64,000 nt of DNA from Physcomitrium patens (Eukaryota > Streptophyta > Bryopsida > Funariales > Funariaceae): contig NC_037265.1 in assembly GCF_000002425.4 (NCBI RefSeq), positions 6,580,850-6,644,849 on the forward strand. The letters are read 5' to 3'. This document shows, piece after piece, positions 22,493 through 32,774 of this stretch; the first letter of the stretch is position 1, and each line of letters begins with the position of its first letter. Made by a program: the position numbers and the translations under genes. The notes under the pieces were generated by a model that had not been told where the DNA came from, did no database searches, and worked only from the letters and a program-made list of their open reading frames with translations.

Positions 22493-23108
22493 AATGGTAG
22501 GCACAAGGATGGATCTTGTATTTCGGTAAGTGGTTTAAGCCAATACATCGCAAAATCAGGTCTTATGCATTGGGCAACCATCAAGAGAATTATGAGGTAC
22601 TTGAAAGGCTCTTTGAATCTCAAACTATGTCTTCGAGGAGATAATATTACATGACATGGATATTGTGATGCGGATTGGGTTGGACAGCCAAACGATAGAA
22701 GGTCAACGACGGGTAATGTATTCTTTGTTGGAGTGGGAGCCATATCTTGGAATTGTAAGAGACAACCAACCATTGCAAGGTCCACAATGGAGGCGGAGTA
22801 CATGGCAGCAAGTCATGGAGCAATGGAGGCAATTTGATTGAGGTTGTTATTGGAAGATATTGCACTTGTACATTCCATTGAGGTGTGACAATCAAGGGTG
22901 TCTTGTTTTTGCAAAGAATCCAAAGCATCATGCAAGAACCAAGCACATTGATATTCAGCATCATTTCATAAGAGAGAAGATAGAAATGAGGGTTATTGAT
23001 ATGATGTATTGTGAAACCAAAGACATGTTGGCTGATTTATTGACAAAAGCCTTAGTTAGAGAAAGACACAATAAGTTGAATAAGGCATTAGGATTGATAG
23101 GTAATTGA
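22493..23108 (+). pseudogene. pol: CopA-2 RNase H (right part)
   Basis: It continues CopA-2 after the insertion: MDLVFAVSGLSQYIA, YCDADWVGQPNDRRS, STMEAEYMAASHGAM, then a short deletion and frame change near 22870, and IDIQHHFIREKIEM. The reading end is at 23108. Stops lie in the KLCLRGDNIT and MEAI regions. Confidence 0.87.
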
Positions 23109-23126
23109 CCAATAGCAAAGTGGGAG

Positions 23127-23185
23127 TGTTGAAGGAAAGAACTCTTTAAGTACTTTCTAATGGTCAATAGAGTATAAGTGTTGTT
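23127..23185 (+). repeat. CopA-2 3' LTR stub
   Basis: 59 bp starting TGTTGAAGGAAAGAAC, cut by the LTR at 23186 at the word GTGTTGTT. Confidence 0.87.
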
Positions 23186-23471
23186 TGTTGAGAAAAGAAC
23201 TCTTTAAGTAGTTGCTAATGGTCAATAGAGTACAAGTGTTCTTAAGGATATCCTATAAGTTAGGGTGCTGGTCTATACTGCATTAGAGTACAAGGGGAGG
23301 GCTGGTCCTAGGAGATATCCCATATTGATTGTAGCACTTGGTACCTTGGTACTAGTATATAAGGAAAGGGTTGGCATGGGAAGAATTATCTCATACCACA
23401 CTCTATTTGTTATAGTGCAACCTTGCTGGTCCTAACTTACTTGTGTGGAGTATGCTTTCTATGTTTCAATA
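23186..23471 (+). repeat. CopA-3 5' LTR
   Basis: 286 bp, TGTTGAGAAAAGAAC to TTTCAATA, with TATA-like AGTATATAAGG near 23354. Confidence 0.93.
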
Positions 23472-23484
23472 GGTTATGGGCCCA
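23472..23484 (+). promoter_or_regulatory. CopA-3 primer-binding site
   Basis: GGTTATGGGCCCA is a perfect 13-nt complement to the initiator tRNA-Met anticodon arm, directly after the LTR. Confidence 0.85.
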
Positions 23485-23901
23485 CATTCTCTTACCAAGT
23501 AAGTTGTTCTTGCATTTTATATTCTTTTGTTGCTTGTTTGGTGGTTGAGATCTTATAGTATAGTATTACTAGTGTTTTGTTGAAGTCATTACTCCTGGAT
23601 TTGTGAGTGTAGGAGGTTAGTGCAAGACCTTGATAGTGTCTTTGCTGAAGTAACACTAGTATTTGAGAGTTTTATGAGAAATTGAGTCATTTTGAGTGAG
23701 GTTATGTGAGGGAGATGTTTGAAAGCCATAGAATTACATGACATAGCATTTCCCACAATTAAGACGTGATTTGGACTCAAAGTATGCAAAAAGTTGCAAA
23801 ACAGCGAATTCTGAGTTTGTAGTTCAGCAATCTTTGAGTAGTCATATCTTTTGCATTACAACTCCAAATCAAGAGATTTTTGGACCTACTTGTAGCTTGA
23901 G
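23485..23901 (+). other. CopA-3 untranslated leader
   Basis: Non-coding, ending at the gag ATG at 23902. It shares the words AACAGCGAATTCTG and GTAGTTCAGCAATC with the leader near 19600. Confidence 0.82.
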
Positions 23902-25074
23902 ATGGCATCTTTTGAGAGTGATAGCTTAAGAATGGTAGAAAAGTTAAGAGGTGACAACTTTCACCACTGGAAGGCCAAAATGGAGCTACTTTTGGCGTCA
24001 TTGGATCTTTGGGAGATAGTAGATGAGGAAGAACTTGCACCTGGGATAGAGGCAAGCATCAAGGAGCAAAAAAACTTCAAAAGACGAGAGAAGAAGGCTT
24101 TTGGCATAATTCCCACTAATTTAGATGAAAGCAACTTTGCTCATGTCATTTCTTGCAAAGGGGCAGCAGATGCATGGAAGATTCTTTATAATGTCTATGA
24201 AACTAGGAATCTCTTCAATGTACTATGGTCAAGGCAAAAGTTCTTCACCGTGAAGATGGAAGAAGCTGAAGATCTCATGGCTCATGTAAATAAAGTAAAA
24301 GCACTTGCAAACCAACTTGCTATTGTTGACAAGCCTTTACTTGAAGAAGATGTTGTGATGACATTGCTCTCAAGCCTTGCGGACTCCTATTCCTCCCTCA
24401 TTGTGGCATTGGAGTCCATTTCAAGGAAAGACCTCACTTTGGACTATGTCACGGCAAGACCAGCCCATGAAGTGATCAAAAGAAAGCAAAAGGAGTCTAT
24501 TGGGGAGCAATCAGCACTATTTACAAGACCAAGTAAGGCAAGTGCCCCTTTTCAACGTTATCTTCCTAAAACTTGTTACATTTGTAGAAAACCAGGCCAT
24601 TTTGCTAGAAATTGTTTCAAGGCAAAGAAAGGAGAAAGAGAGAATGCCAACATTGCTTTTCATGACCATGGAGGTGAAGACTTTGCATTCATGGCAAAAC
24701 AAACTCCTTCCATGCTTGATATGATCATCAAAAGTCGTGATGTTGAATTTATGGAGCATAAAAGTGCTTGTGAGCACTTGGAGATGTGTCCAAGTGGGAG
24801 TAATGGTGTGTTTGTGGACACATCTTTAATTTCAGCAACGAAAGCAGAAGAAGAAGATGAAGACAATGAAGATAGTGGAGATTTGAATCAACATGAAGAA
24901 CCAAAGAAGATGAAGAAGAAGAAGAAGAAAGTGTATACAATTGGTATGACAAACAATGAAGAAGTTGAAGATGATGATGATGATGAGGAATACCAACCTT
25001 TGAGTGAGAAGAGACAAGGTTCAAAAGAAAAGAAGGTTGAAGAGCATCAAGGTGATCTTCTTCAAATGATAGGA
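23902..25074 (+). pseudogene. gag: CopA gag fused to CopB-type acidic linker
   Basis: Gag starts at ATG 23902 (MASFESDSLRMVEKLRGDN) and is open through the CCHC knuckle (CYICRKPGHFARNC) to MLD at 24723. There it is joined in frame to the integrase-RT linker, IIKSRDVEFMEHKSACEHLE, removing protease and integrase. The linker is acidic and Lys/Asp-rich (EEVEDDDDDEEYQPL). The frame stays open to the assembly gap at 25075. It could encode a gag-linker fusion, but nothing shows that it does. Confidence 0.87.
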
Positions 25075-25539
25075 NNNNNNNNNNNNNNNNNNNNNNNNNN
25101 NNNNNNNNNNNNNNNNNNNNNNNNNNNNNNNNNNNNNNNNNNNNNNNNNNNNNNNNNNNNNNNNNNNNNNNNNNNNNNNNNNNNNNNNNNNNNNNNNNNN
25201 NNNNNNNNNNNNNNNNNNNNNNNNNNNNNNNNNNNNNNNNNNNNNNNNNNNNNNNNNNNNNNNNNNNNNNNNNNNNNNNNNNNNNNNNNNNNNNNNNNNN
25301 NNNNNNNNNNNNNNNNNNNNNNNNNNNNNNNNNNNNNNNNNNNNNNNNNNNNNNNNNNNNNNNNNNNNNNNNNNNNNNNNNNNNNNNNNNNNNNNNNNNN
25401 NNNNNNNNNNNNNNNNNNNNNNNNNNNNNNNNNNNNNNNNNNNNNNNNNNNNNNNNNNNNNNNNNNNNNNNNNNNNNNNNNNNNNNNNNNNNNNNNNNNN
25501 NNNNNNNNNNNNNNNNNNNNNNNNNNNNNNNNNNNNNNN
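25075..25539. other. Assembly gap (465 N)
   Basis: This N-run lies between acidic linker and RT, the same element region as the gap at 13250-13668. The expected missing piece in CopC-1 coordinates is roughly 500 bp, so nothing extra needs to be assumed. Confidence 0.95.
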
Positions 25540-26738
25540 TGAATAAGACATCGGGTGTAGATCAACCTCAAGGATTTGTAGAAGAAGGCAAGCAACATCT
25601 TGTTTGTAAGTTGAAGAAGTCCTTGTATGGACTCAAGCAATCTCCAAGGGCATGGTATCAAAGAATTGACACATTCTTTGTTAATGAGGGATTCCAAAGA
25701 AGTGAGGCTGACCATTCTATGTATGTGATACAATCAAAAGAGTTCTTGATGATTGTTATTCATTATGTAGATGATTTAATCATCTTAACCAATACAATAA
25801 TGATGATGGATTGGTTGAAGGCAAAGTTAGAAAAAGAATATGAGATGAGTGATTTGGGAGAGCTTCACTATTGCTTAGGAGTGGAATTTGCAAGAGATCG
25901 TACTAACAAGACCATCATAATGAGCCAAAGGAAGTACATTGAAGGAGTATTGAAACTATTCAACATGGAGGATTGCAAGCCTATTGGAACACCTTTGGAG
26001 TCCAATTTGAAGTTGATGAAGTTCACGGATGAAGAGTTTGCACAAGTTGAAGGCCAAATGTAAGGTGTTCCATACAAGGCAGCAGTTGGGTCACTCATGT
26101 ATGCAATGGTTGGTACAAGGGTGGATCTTGCTTATGCGGTGAGTGTCGTAAGTCAATACATGTCAAAATCAGGACCAATTTATTGGGCACCCATCAAGAG
26201 GATCATGAGGTACTTGAAATGCACTTTGGACTTCAAATTGTGCCTTGGAGGTGAAAGTATTACTTTGCATGATTATTGTGATGCGGATTGGGCAGGAGAT
26301 GCAAATGATAGGCGGTCAACAACAGGCTATGTATTCTTTGTTGGAGTGGGAGCAATTTCATGGAATTACAAGAGGCAACCGACAATTGCAAGGTCCACAA
26401 TGGAGGCGGAGTACATGGCAGCAAGCCATGGTGCAATGGAAGCAACATGGTTAAAGCAAGTTTTGGAGGACATTGGACTTGTGCAATTGAAAGCAACTCT
26501 ATTGAATTGTGACAATCAAGGATGCCTTGCTTTTGCAAAGAATCCAAAGCATCCTTCAAGAACCAAGCACATTGACATTCAACACCACTTTATAAGAGAG
26601 AAGATTGAAATGGGAGTGATTGACTTGAAGTATTGTACAACAGAAGATATGCTTGCTGATTTGTTAACAAAGGCATTGGTCAAAGATAGACATTATATGT
26701 TGACAAAGGCATTAGGTTTGAAGGGCTTTGACAATTAG
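25540..26738 (+). pseudogene. pol: CopB-type RT and RNase H
   Basis: The RT resumes at DQPQGFVEEGKQHLVCKLKK, then LYGLKQSPRAWYQRID and an intact catalytic YVDD (IHYVDDLIIL). A TAA at 26061-26063 stands at the Gln codon also lost in CopB-1 and CopC-1. RNase H is open from about 26064 to 26738, with DADWAGDANDRR, STMEAEYMA, DNQGCLAFAKNP and ADLLTKALV. A purine tract, AGCAAAGTGGGAG, precedes the LTR. Confidence 0.9.
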
Positions 26739-26749
26739 CAAAGTGGGAG

Positions 26750-27235
26750 TATTGAGATAAAAGATAAAGATGAATAGATAATAGTTAAAGTAGAATAAGT
26801 TACCTCATAAAGGATATTACCTTAGATAAGTTGCTTATGATCAAAGGCTTGACTCTTGGTATATAGAAAAAGCATCCTATGGACATAAGATGCGGTCAAA
26901 GACAAAGAGTCAAAGTCAAGAGGATAAAGTGTGTCCTAGGGAATATCCAAAGAACTAGGTAAGAGTAATTAGTATATGGCATAGGATACCCTCGTGGTAT
27001 GTAAGATGCCATAGGATCCTAGGATCCTTGGATACCCTCGTGGTATGAGCCAAAGGATCTTAGGCGCATATGTGTAAAAGTCAAATGGTGGAAGAAGTCC
27101 TTTTAGGGCAGCAACCACCACCTATAAGTAACGAGAGTTGGAAGAGAGAACCATCTCATTCCACACTTCTTTTATGAGCAACCTTGCTGATTTCTACTTA
27201 CTTTTGTTATGCTTATAGTGTTCTTTTTCTCAACA
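26750..27235 (+). repeat. CopB LTR closing the chimera
   Basis: 486 bp, TATTGAGATAAAAG to TCTCAACA, nearly the same as 15283-15768. The 3' flank CTATTTACAAG is CopA gag. Confidence 0.92.
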
Positions 27236-29358
27236 CTATTTACAAGACCAAGTAAGGATGGAACCCCTTTTCAATGTTATCCTCCTAAAACTTGATACAT
27301 TTGTGGAAAACCAGGCCATTTTGCTAGAAATTGTTTCAAGGCAAAGAAAGGAGAAAGTGAGAATGCCAACAATGCTTTTCATGACCATGGAGGTGAAGCC
27401 TTGCATTCATGGCAAAACAAACTCCTTCTATGCTTGATATGAGCAATTGGATTGTAGATTCTGGATGTACTAAACACATGACTCCATACAAGTGTTCATT
27501 TAACACTTATCAACCAATTCCAGCAACCAAGGTTTGGTTAGGTGATAATGGTATGTTCCAAGCCATTGGAATGGGCACCATTGTAGTAGAGGTAGTGGTG
27601 AAGGACATAAGTAAGAGAATCACTCTCAAGGATGTGTTGCATGTACCAAAGATGAAGAAGAACCTCCTTTCGGTGAGTAAACTTGTTACTCATGGGTGCA
27701 AAGTGCAATTTAATATGAATGGATGTTTTGTGAGAACCATAGAAGGCAAAGAAGTAGCAAAAGAGAATAAGGATGGCAATCTCTATATTATCAATTGTTA
27801 GAGGATCAATGGAGTGGAGGTTGCTGCCTTTGCTGAATTTCCATCAAATGAAGACAAGGTGGGCATTTGGCATCAAAGACTTGGGCATTTGAATGCCAAA
27901 AGCATGAAGGAGCTTCAATCCATAGTAAGTGGCTTAGACCTTGGCCATTCTACCATGAATCTTGCTTGTGAGGGAGGCATTCAAGGCAAACAACATAGGA
28001 CACCATTTCCTAGTGGAGTTGCAATAAGAGCAAGTCAATTGCTGGAGCTTGTGCATTCGGATGTTTGTGGACCCATGAGGACACCATATATGAGTGGAGC
28101 AAGGTACTTTGTCACATTGATTGATGACTTCTGAAGGAAGGTATGGATTTACATCATCAAGGCCAAGAATGAGTATTTTGCCAAGTTTAAGGAGTAGAAA
28201 GTACTTGTGGAGAAGGAATGTGAGCACAAGATTAAGGTGCTGCGATCGGACAATGGAGGTGAGTATTTGTCCAAATACTTTGATGAGTTATTGAAGCATG
28301 AAGGCATTACAAAACAAACCTCTACTCCCTACACTTTACAACAAAATGGAGTTGCTGAAAGAGTAAATTGCACTATTGTGGAGATGGCAAGGAGTATGAT
28401 TCATGCTCAAAAACTTGGGTATGGGTATTGGGCGGAAGCTGTTGTAAATGCCGTGTATACAAGAAATAGATGTCCCACAAGTGCACTTGAAGGAATGACT
28501 CCCGAAGAAGCTTGGACTGGTAAGAAACCTTGTTTATCTCATATGAGGATTTTTGTGTGCATTGCATATGTCAAGGTTCCAGATAGTATGAGCGGCAAAC
28601 TTGATGCAAAGGGCACAAGATGTGTATTCCTTGGTTATTTTGAAGGTACCAAGGCATATAGGCTCATGTGCTTAGATACCAAAAGGACATCAAAAACAGT
28701 GATGTAGTGTTCTTAGAGCATAAAAGTGGTAGTGAAAAGTGGGAGACGTGTCCAAGTGGAAGTAGTGGTGTGTTTGTGGACACATCTTCAATTCCAGCAA
28801 ACAAACAAGAAGATGAAGAAGAGCATTTTCAAAGTGAAGAAGGAGAGGAAGATGCCATGATAGAAGAGCCCAATACTATGAAGACTTCAATTCCAGCAAG
28901 ATACAACAAGGACAATGAAGAGAATGAAGATGAAGAATACCAACCAATGAGTAAGACAAAGAACTCCATGAGCCATAGAAGGCAGCAAGAGGTACATGAA
29001 GGCTCATCGTCTTTACAAGAAAGAAGATATCCAACACGTGAGAGAAGACCACAAGGTGAATGGTGGAAGAACCACATCTTTCCACAAGTAAGTGAAGACA
29101 ATGCCAATGTTGCTCATCTTGATGATCCATTGACTTTGTGTGATGCAATGACTTGTGGTGATGCAATGAAGTGGGAGATTTCCATGCAAGAAAAATAGAA
29201 ATCTCTTATTGACAATGAGACATGGGAGTTGACTCCACTTCCACCAAATCGATCAGCAATTGGATGTAAGTGGGTGTTTAGAACCAAGAGAGATGCTATG
29301 GGCAATGTTGTGAGGTACAAGGCAAGATTGGTTGCCAAAGGCTACTCACAAGTTGCTG
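27236..29358 (+). pseudogene. pol: CopA-3 gag end, protease, integrase, RT start
   Basis: It runs from FTRPSK through the knuckle, protease (NWIVDSGCTKHM), pre-integrase finger (IWHQRLGHLNAKSM; CEGGIQ, with the second Cys lost), integrase core (RSDNGGEY, LQQNGVAERVNCT), acidic linker and RT start. Lesions include a lost base near 27393, a TAG near 27799, a TGA near 28132, a TAG near 28197, a frame change near 28680 and the TAG at 29196-29198 shared with CopA-1 and CopA-2. Around 29352-29361 the sequence changes to CopB type. Confidence 0.87.
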
Positions 29359-30523
29359 GAATTGATTTCAATGAGACATTTGCTCCCGTGGCTAAGTTCA
29401 CCACCATTAGAATCATTGTAGCAATTGTGGCAGCAATGGACTGGGAAATGCATCAAATGGATGTGAAGACGGCTTTCTTGAAAGGAGAGTTGGAAGAAGA
29501 CATCTATATGGATCAACCTCAAGGATTTGTAAGAGAAGGCAAGCAACATCTTGTTTATGATTTAATCATCTTAACCAATACTTTAAAAATGATGGATTGG
29601 TTGAAGGCAAAGTTAGAAAAGAAATATGAGATGAGTGATTTGAAAGAGCTTCACTATTGCTTAGGAGTGGAATTTGCAAGAAATCGTACTAATAAGGCCA
29701 TCACAATTAGCCAAAAGAAGTATATTGAAGGTGTGTTGAAATGATTCAATATGAACGAATCAAGCCTATTGGAACACCTTTGGAGTCCAATTTGAAGTTG
29801 ATGAAGCTCACGGATGAAGAGTTTGCACAAGTTGAAAGTCAAATGCAAGGTGTTCTATACAAGGCAGCAGTTGGATCACTCATGTATGCAATGGTTAGCA
29901 CAAGGGTGGATCTTGCTTATGCGGTGAGTGTCGTAAGTCAACACATGTCAAAAGCAGGACCAATTCATTGGGCAACCATCAAGAAAATCATGAGGTACTT
30001 GAAATGCACTTTGGACTTCAAATTGTGCCTTGGAGGTGAAAGTATTACTTTGCATGGTTATTGTAATGCAGAATGGGCAGGAAATTTAAATGATAGGCGG
30101 TCAACAACGGGCTATGTATTCTTTGTTGGAGTGGGAGCAATTTCATGGAATTACAAGAGGCAACCGACAATTGCAAGGTCCACAATGGAGGCGGAGTACA
30201 TGGCAGCAAGCCATGGTGCAATGGAAGCAACATGGTTAAAGCAAGTTTTGGAGGACATTGGACTTGTGCAATTGGAAGCAACTCTATTGAATTGTGACAA
30301 TCAAGGATGCCTTGCTTTTGCAAAGAATCCAAAGCATCCTTCAAGAACCAAGCACATTGACATTCAACATCACTTTATAAGACAGAAGATTGAAATGGGA
30401 GTGATTGACTTGAAGTATTGTGCAACAAAAGATATACTTGGTGATTTACTAATAAAGGCATTGATAAAAGATAGACATCATATGTTGACAAAGGCATTAG
30501 ATTTGAAGGGCTTTGACAATTAG
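29359..30523 (+). pseudogene. pol: CopB-type RT (deleted) and RNase H
   Basis: From IDFNETFAPVAKFTTIRIIV the sequence is CopB-like. It carries the same RT deletion as CopB-1 (KQHLV joined to YDLIILTN), so the YVDD box is missing. A TGA lies at 29742-29744 and a frame change just after it. The site of the Gln-to-TAA stop seen in other copies is intact here (ESQMQGVLYK). RNase H (CNAEWAGNLNDRR, STMEAEYMA) is open to 30523, with DAD changed to NAE at the catalytic position. Confidence 0.88.
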
Positions 30524-30534
30524 CAAAGTGGGGG

Positions 30535-30868
30535 TGTTGAGGTAAAAGATAAAGATTTTGAAATAAATAGATAATAGTAAAAGTAGAATAAGTTATCTTA
30601 TAGAGAATATTCTCTTAGGTAAGTTGCTAATGGTCAAAGGCAACTAAGGACTAAGTGGCGGCTAGAGTCTCGAGAGGCGGTTAAGTTTAGGGTCTCGAGT
30701 GGCGGCTTGTTATAGATGAATGTGAATGAAGTCTATACATATTGGATGTGAACTCTGATTATAAGTAACGGGTGTTGGAAGTAAGAGTAATCTCATTCCA
30801 CACTTCTCTTATGTACAACCATGCTAATTTCTACTTACTTGTGTTATGCTTATAGTATTTCTTCAATA
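30535..30868 (+). repeat. CopB-prime LTR
   Basis: 334 bp, TGTTGAGGTAAAAG to TTCTTCAATA. The ends resemble CopB, but the middle holds GC-rich GGCGGCTAGAGTCTCGAG repeats instead of the GGATCC region. The right flank is minus-strand CopB gag. Confidence 0.88.
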
Positions 30869-31419
30869 GTCACATAGTCCATTGTAAGCTCTTTCAACCT
30901 CAAAGACTCCAATGCCACAATGAGGTAGTTGTAGGACTCGAGAAGACTCATGAGGACAGCCATGACAATATCACCATCCTCTAAAGGCTTGTCAACAATT
31001 GCTAGTTGATTTCCAAGAGCCTCTACCTTATTAACATATGCCATGAGATCTTCACCTTCTTCCATCTTACAAGTGAAGAATTTTTTTCTTCTAAAGAGGA
31101 TGTTGGACAAGTTCTTGCTCTCATATATGTTGCAAAGTGTCTTTCATGCTTCCGCTGGTCCTTTGCAATGGATAATGTGAGAAAAGTTGGCTTCATCCAA
31201 ATTGGTGGCAATCATACCAAAAGCCTTCTTTTCACGTCTTTTGGAGTTCTAGTGGTCTTTAGGGCTTGCATCTATGCTTGGAGGGTCTTCACTCTCATCT
31301 ACAATGTCCCAAAGGTCCAAAGACGCCAACAAAAGCTCCATTTTGACCTTCCAATGGTAGAAATTATTGCCTCTAAACTTCTCAATCACTCTCAAACCTT
31401 CACACTCACTAGAAGCCAT
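30869..31419 (-). pseudogene. gag: CopB-2 gag, truncated
   Basis: Gag starts at the ATG at 31419 (MASSECEGLRVIEKFRGNN) and reads leftward through LDLWDIVDESEDPP, MEEGEDLMAYVNK and LKELTMDYVT, ending at the border with the CopB-prime LTR at 30869. A TAG follows PKDH near 31250 and a Trp codon is lost near 31147. The knuckle and all of pol are missing. Confidence 0.87.
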
Positions 31420-31888
31420 GTCTAAGGAAGAGTGTATCAAAAAATATTGAGAGAAGGAGTCTCTACAAGCTTAAAGTCACCAAACGAAGTTTACACTAGC
31501 AGAATCTCAGAATGCCCTGTTATGAACAAAAGAGTGGTATCTCACTGAAAACACTTTCAACTCAACTTTTGAAGCTTTCTACAAGTAATTACACCCTCAT
31601 GGAACTCACAATCACTCGTGTTAATCACTTTCTTATCAAAACACTCAAGGATAATGAAGAAACTTCACCAACTCAAAAGACACTATCAAGGTCTTTCTAC
31701 AAAGTCTTAACCTCACAAAGCAAGGAGATAAGAACCCACAAAATAATGTTAGAGATGTATAAGTTTAATACCAATAGCCTCCTTATACCAAAAAACCTAA
31801 TTTCTATAAATACTATAAGATCTAATCCACACAAAAGCAACAAAGAGAAAATGACTTCAACTTACTTGAATAGCACAAAAAGAGTGTG
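31420..31888 (-). other. CopB-2 untranslated leader
   Basis: Non-coding; it matches the CopB-1 leader at 10712-11181 in reverse complement. Confidence 0.82.
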
Positions 31889-31901
31889 TAGGCCCATAAC
31901 T
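31889..31901 (-). promoter_or_regulatory. CopB-2 primer-binding site
   Basis: Read on minus: AGTTATGGGCCTA, with two mismatches to the initiator tRNA-Met anticodon-arm complement, next to the LTR end. Confidence 0.75.
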
Positions 31902-32025
31902 TATTGAAAAAAGAACACTATAAGCATAACACAAGTAAGTAGAAATTAGCAAAGTTGCACATAAGAGAAGTGTGGAATGAGATGGTTCTCTCTTTCAACT
32001 CTCGTTACTTATAGGTGGTAGTTGG

Positions 32026-32408
32026 TATTGAAGAAATACTATAAGCATAACACAAGTAAGTAGAAATCAGCAAGGTTGCACATAAGAGAAGTGTGGAATG
32101 AGATGTCTCTTACTTCCAACACCCGTTACTTATAATCAGAGTTCACATCTAATATGTATAGACTTCATCCACATTCATCTATAACTAGCCGCCACTCGAG
32201 ACCCTAAACTTAACCGCCTCTCGAGACTCTAAACTAGCCGTCTGTCGAGACATTAAACCTAGCCGCGTGTCGAGACCCTAGCCGCCAGTTAGTCTTTAGT
32301 TGCCTTTGATCATTAGTAACTTACCTAAGAGAATATTCTCTATAAGATAATTTATTCTACTTTTACTATTACCTATTTATCTCAACATCTTTATCTTTTA
32401 CCTCAACA
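32026..32408 (-). repeat. CopB-prime solo LTR with GTTGG target duplication
   Basis: 383 bp, flanked by GTTGG at 32021-32025 and 32409-32413. It matches the LTR at 30535-30868 but is about 49 bp longer because it carries more repeats. No internal sequence is left, as expected after recombination between two LTRs. Confidence 0.92.
32187..32286. repeat. 24-25-bp minisatellite in solo LTR
   Basis: Four units start at about 32187, 32211, 32235 and 32260, each with a TAGCCGCC..CTCGAGACCCTAAA-like core. The LTR at 30535-30868 has about two, so the array varies in length between copies. Confidence 0.85.
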
Positions 32409-32774
32409 GTTGGTGCCTTAAAAGGACTTCTTCCACCATTTGACTTTTACACATATGCTCCTTGGATCTTTTGACTCATGTGACGAGGATATCCAAGTGT
32501 CATAGGATCCTATGGCATCTTACACACCACGAGAGTATCCTATGCCATATACTAATAACTCTTACCTAGTTCTTTGGATATTCTCTAGGACACACTTTAT
32601 CTTCTTGATTTTGACTCTTTGTCCTTGACCACATCCTATGTCTATAGGATGCTTTTTCTATATGCCAAGAGTCAAGTCTTTGACCATTAGTAACTTACCT
32701 TAGGTAATATCCTTTACGAAGTAACTTATTCTAATTTAACTATTATCTATTCATCTTTATCTTTTACCTCAACA

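Larger units (their letters stand above)
16033..23185 (+). mobile_element. CopA-2, interrupted by CopA-5
   Basis: The copia interior starts inside the zinc knuckle at 16033, is interrupted at 18784, and resumes at 22493 with RNase H to 23108. A 59-bp stub of 3' LTR (23127-23185) is then cut by the next element. The start of that stub (TGTTGAAGGAAAG) matches the inverted LTR at 15769-16032, so that LTR may be its displaced 5' LTR. Confidence 0.88.
23186..30868 (+). mobile_element. CopA-3 composite (CopA/CopB mosaic)
   Basis: It has a CopA LTR, leader and intact-looking gag start, then a switch to CopB linker, RT, RNase H and LTR (to 27235). A CopA interior follows from 27236, then another switch to CopB RT/RNase H near 29355, and a CopB-like LTR (CopB-prime) at 30535-30868. 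The simplest history is a CopB insertion into CopA gag followed by recombination; no target duplications can be matched. Confidence 0.8.
31902..32774 (-). repeat. CopB-2 5' LTR split by a solo LTR
   Basis: 31902-32025 plus 32414-32774 make a 485-bp CopB LTR, the same length as in CopB-1. The interruption at 32026-32413 is a solo LTR plus one copy of its target duplication. Confidence 0.92.

Noticed and set aside
32187..32286. Repeat array near 32190 as a CRISPR array
   Set aside because: Units are contiguous with no spacers and lie inside an LTR of a eukaryotic element.
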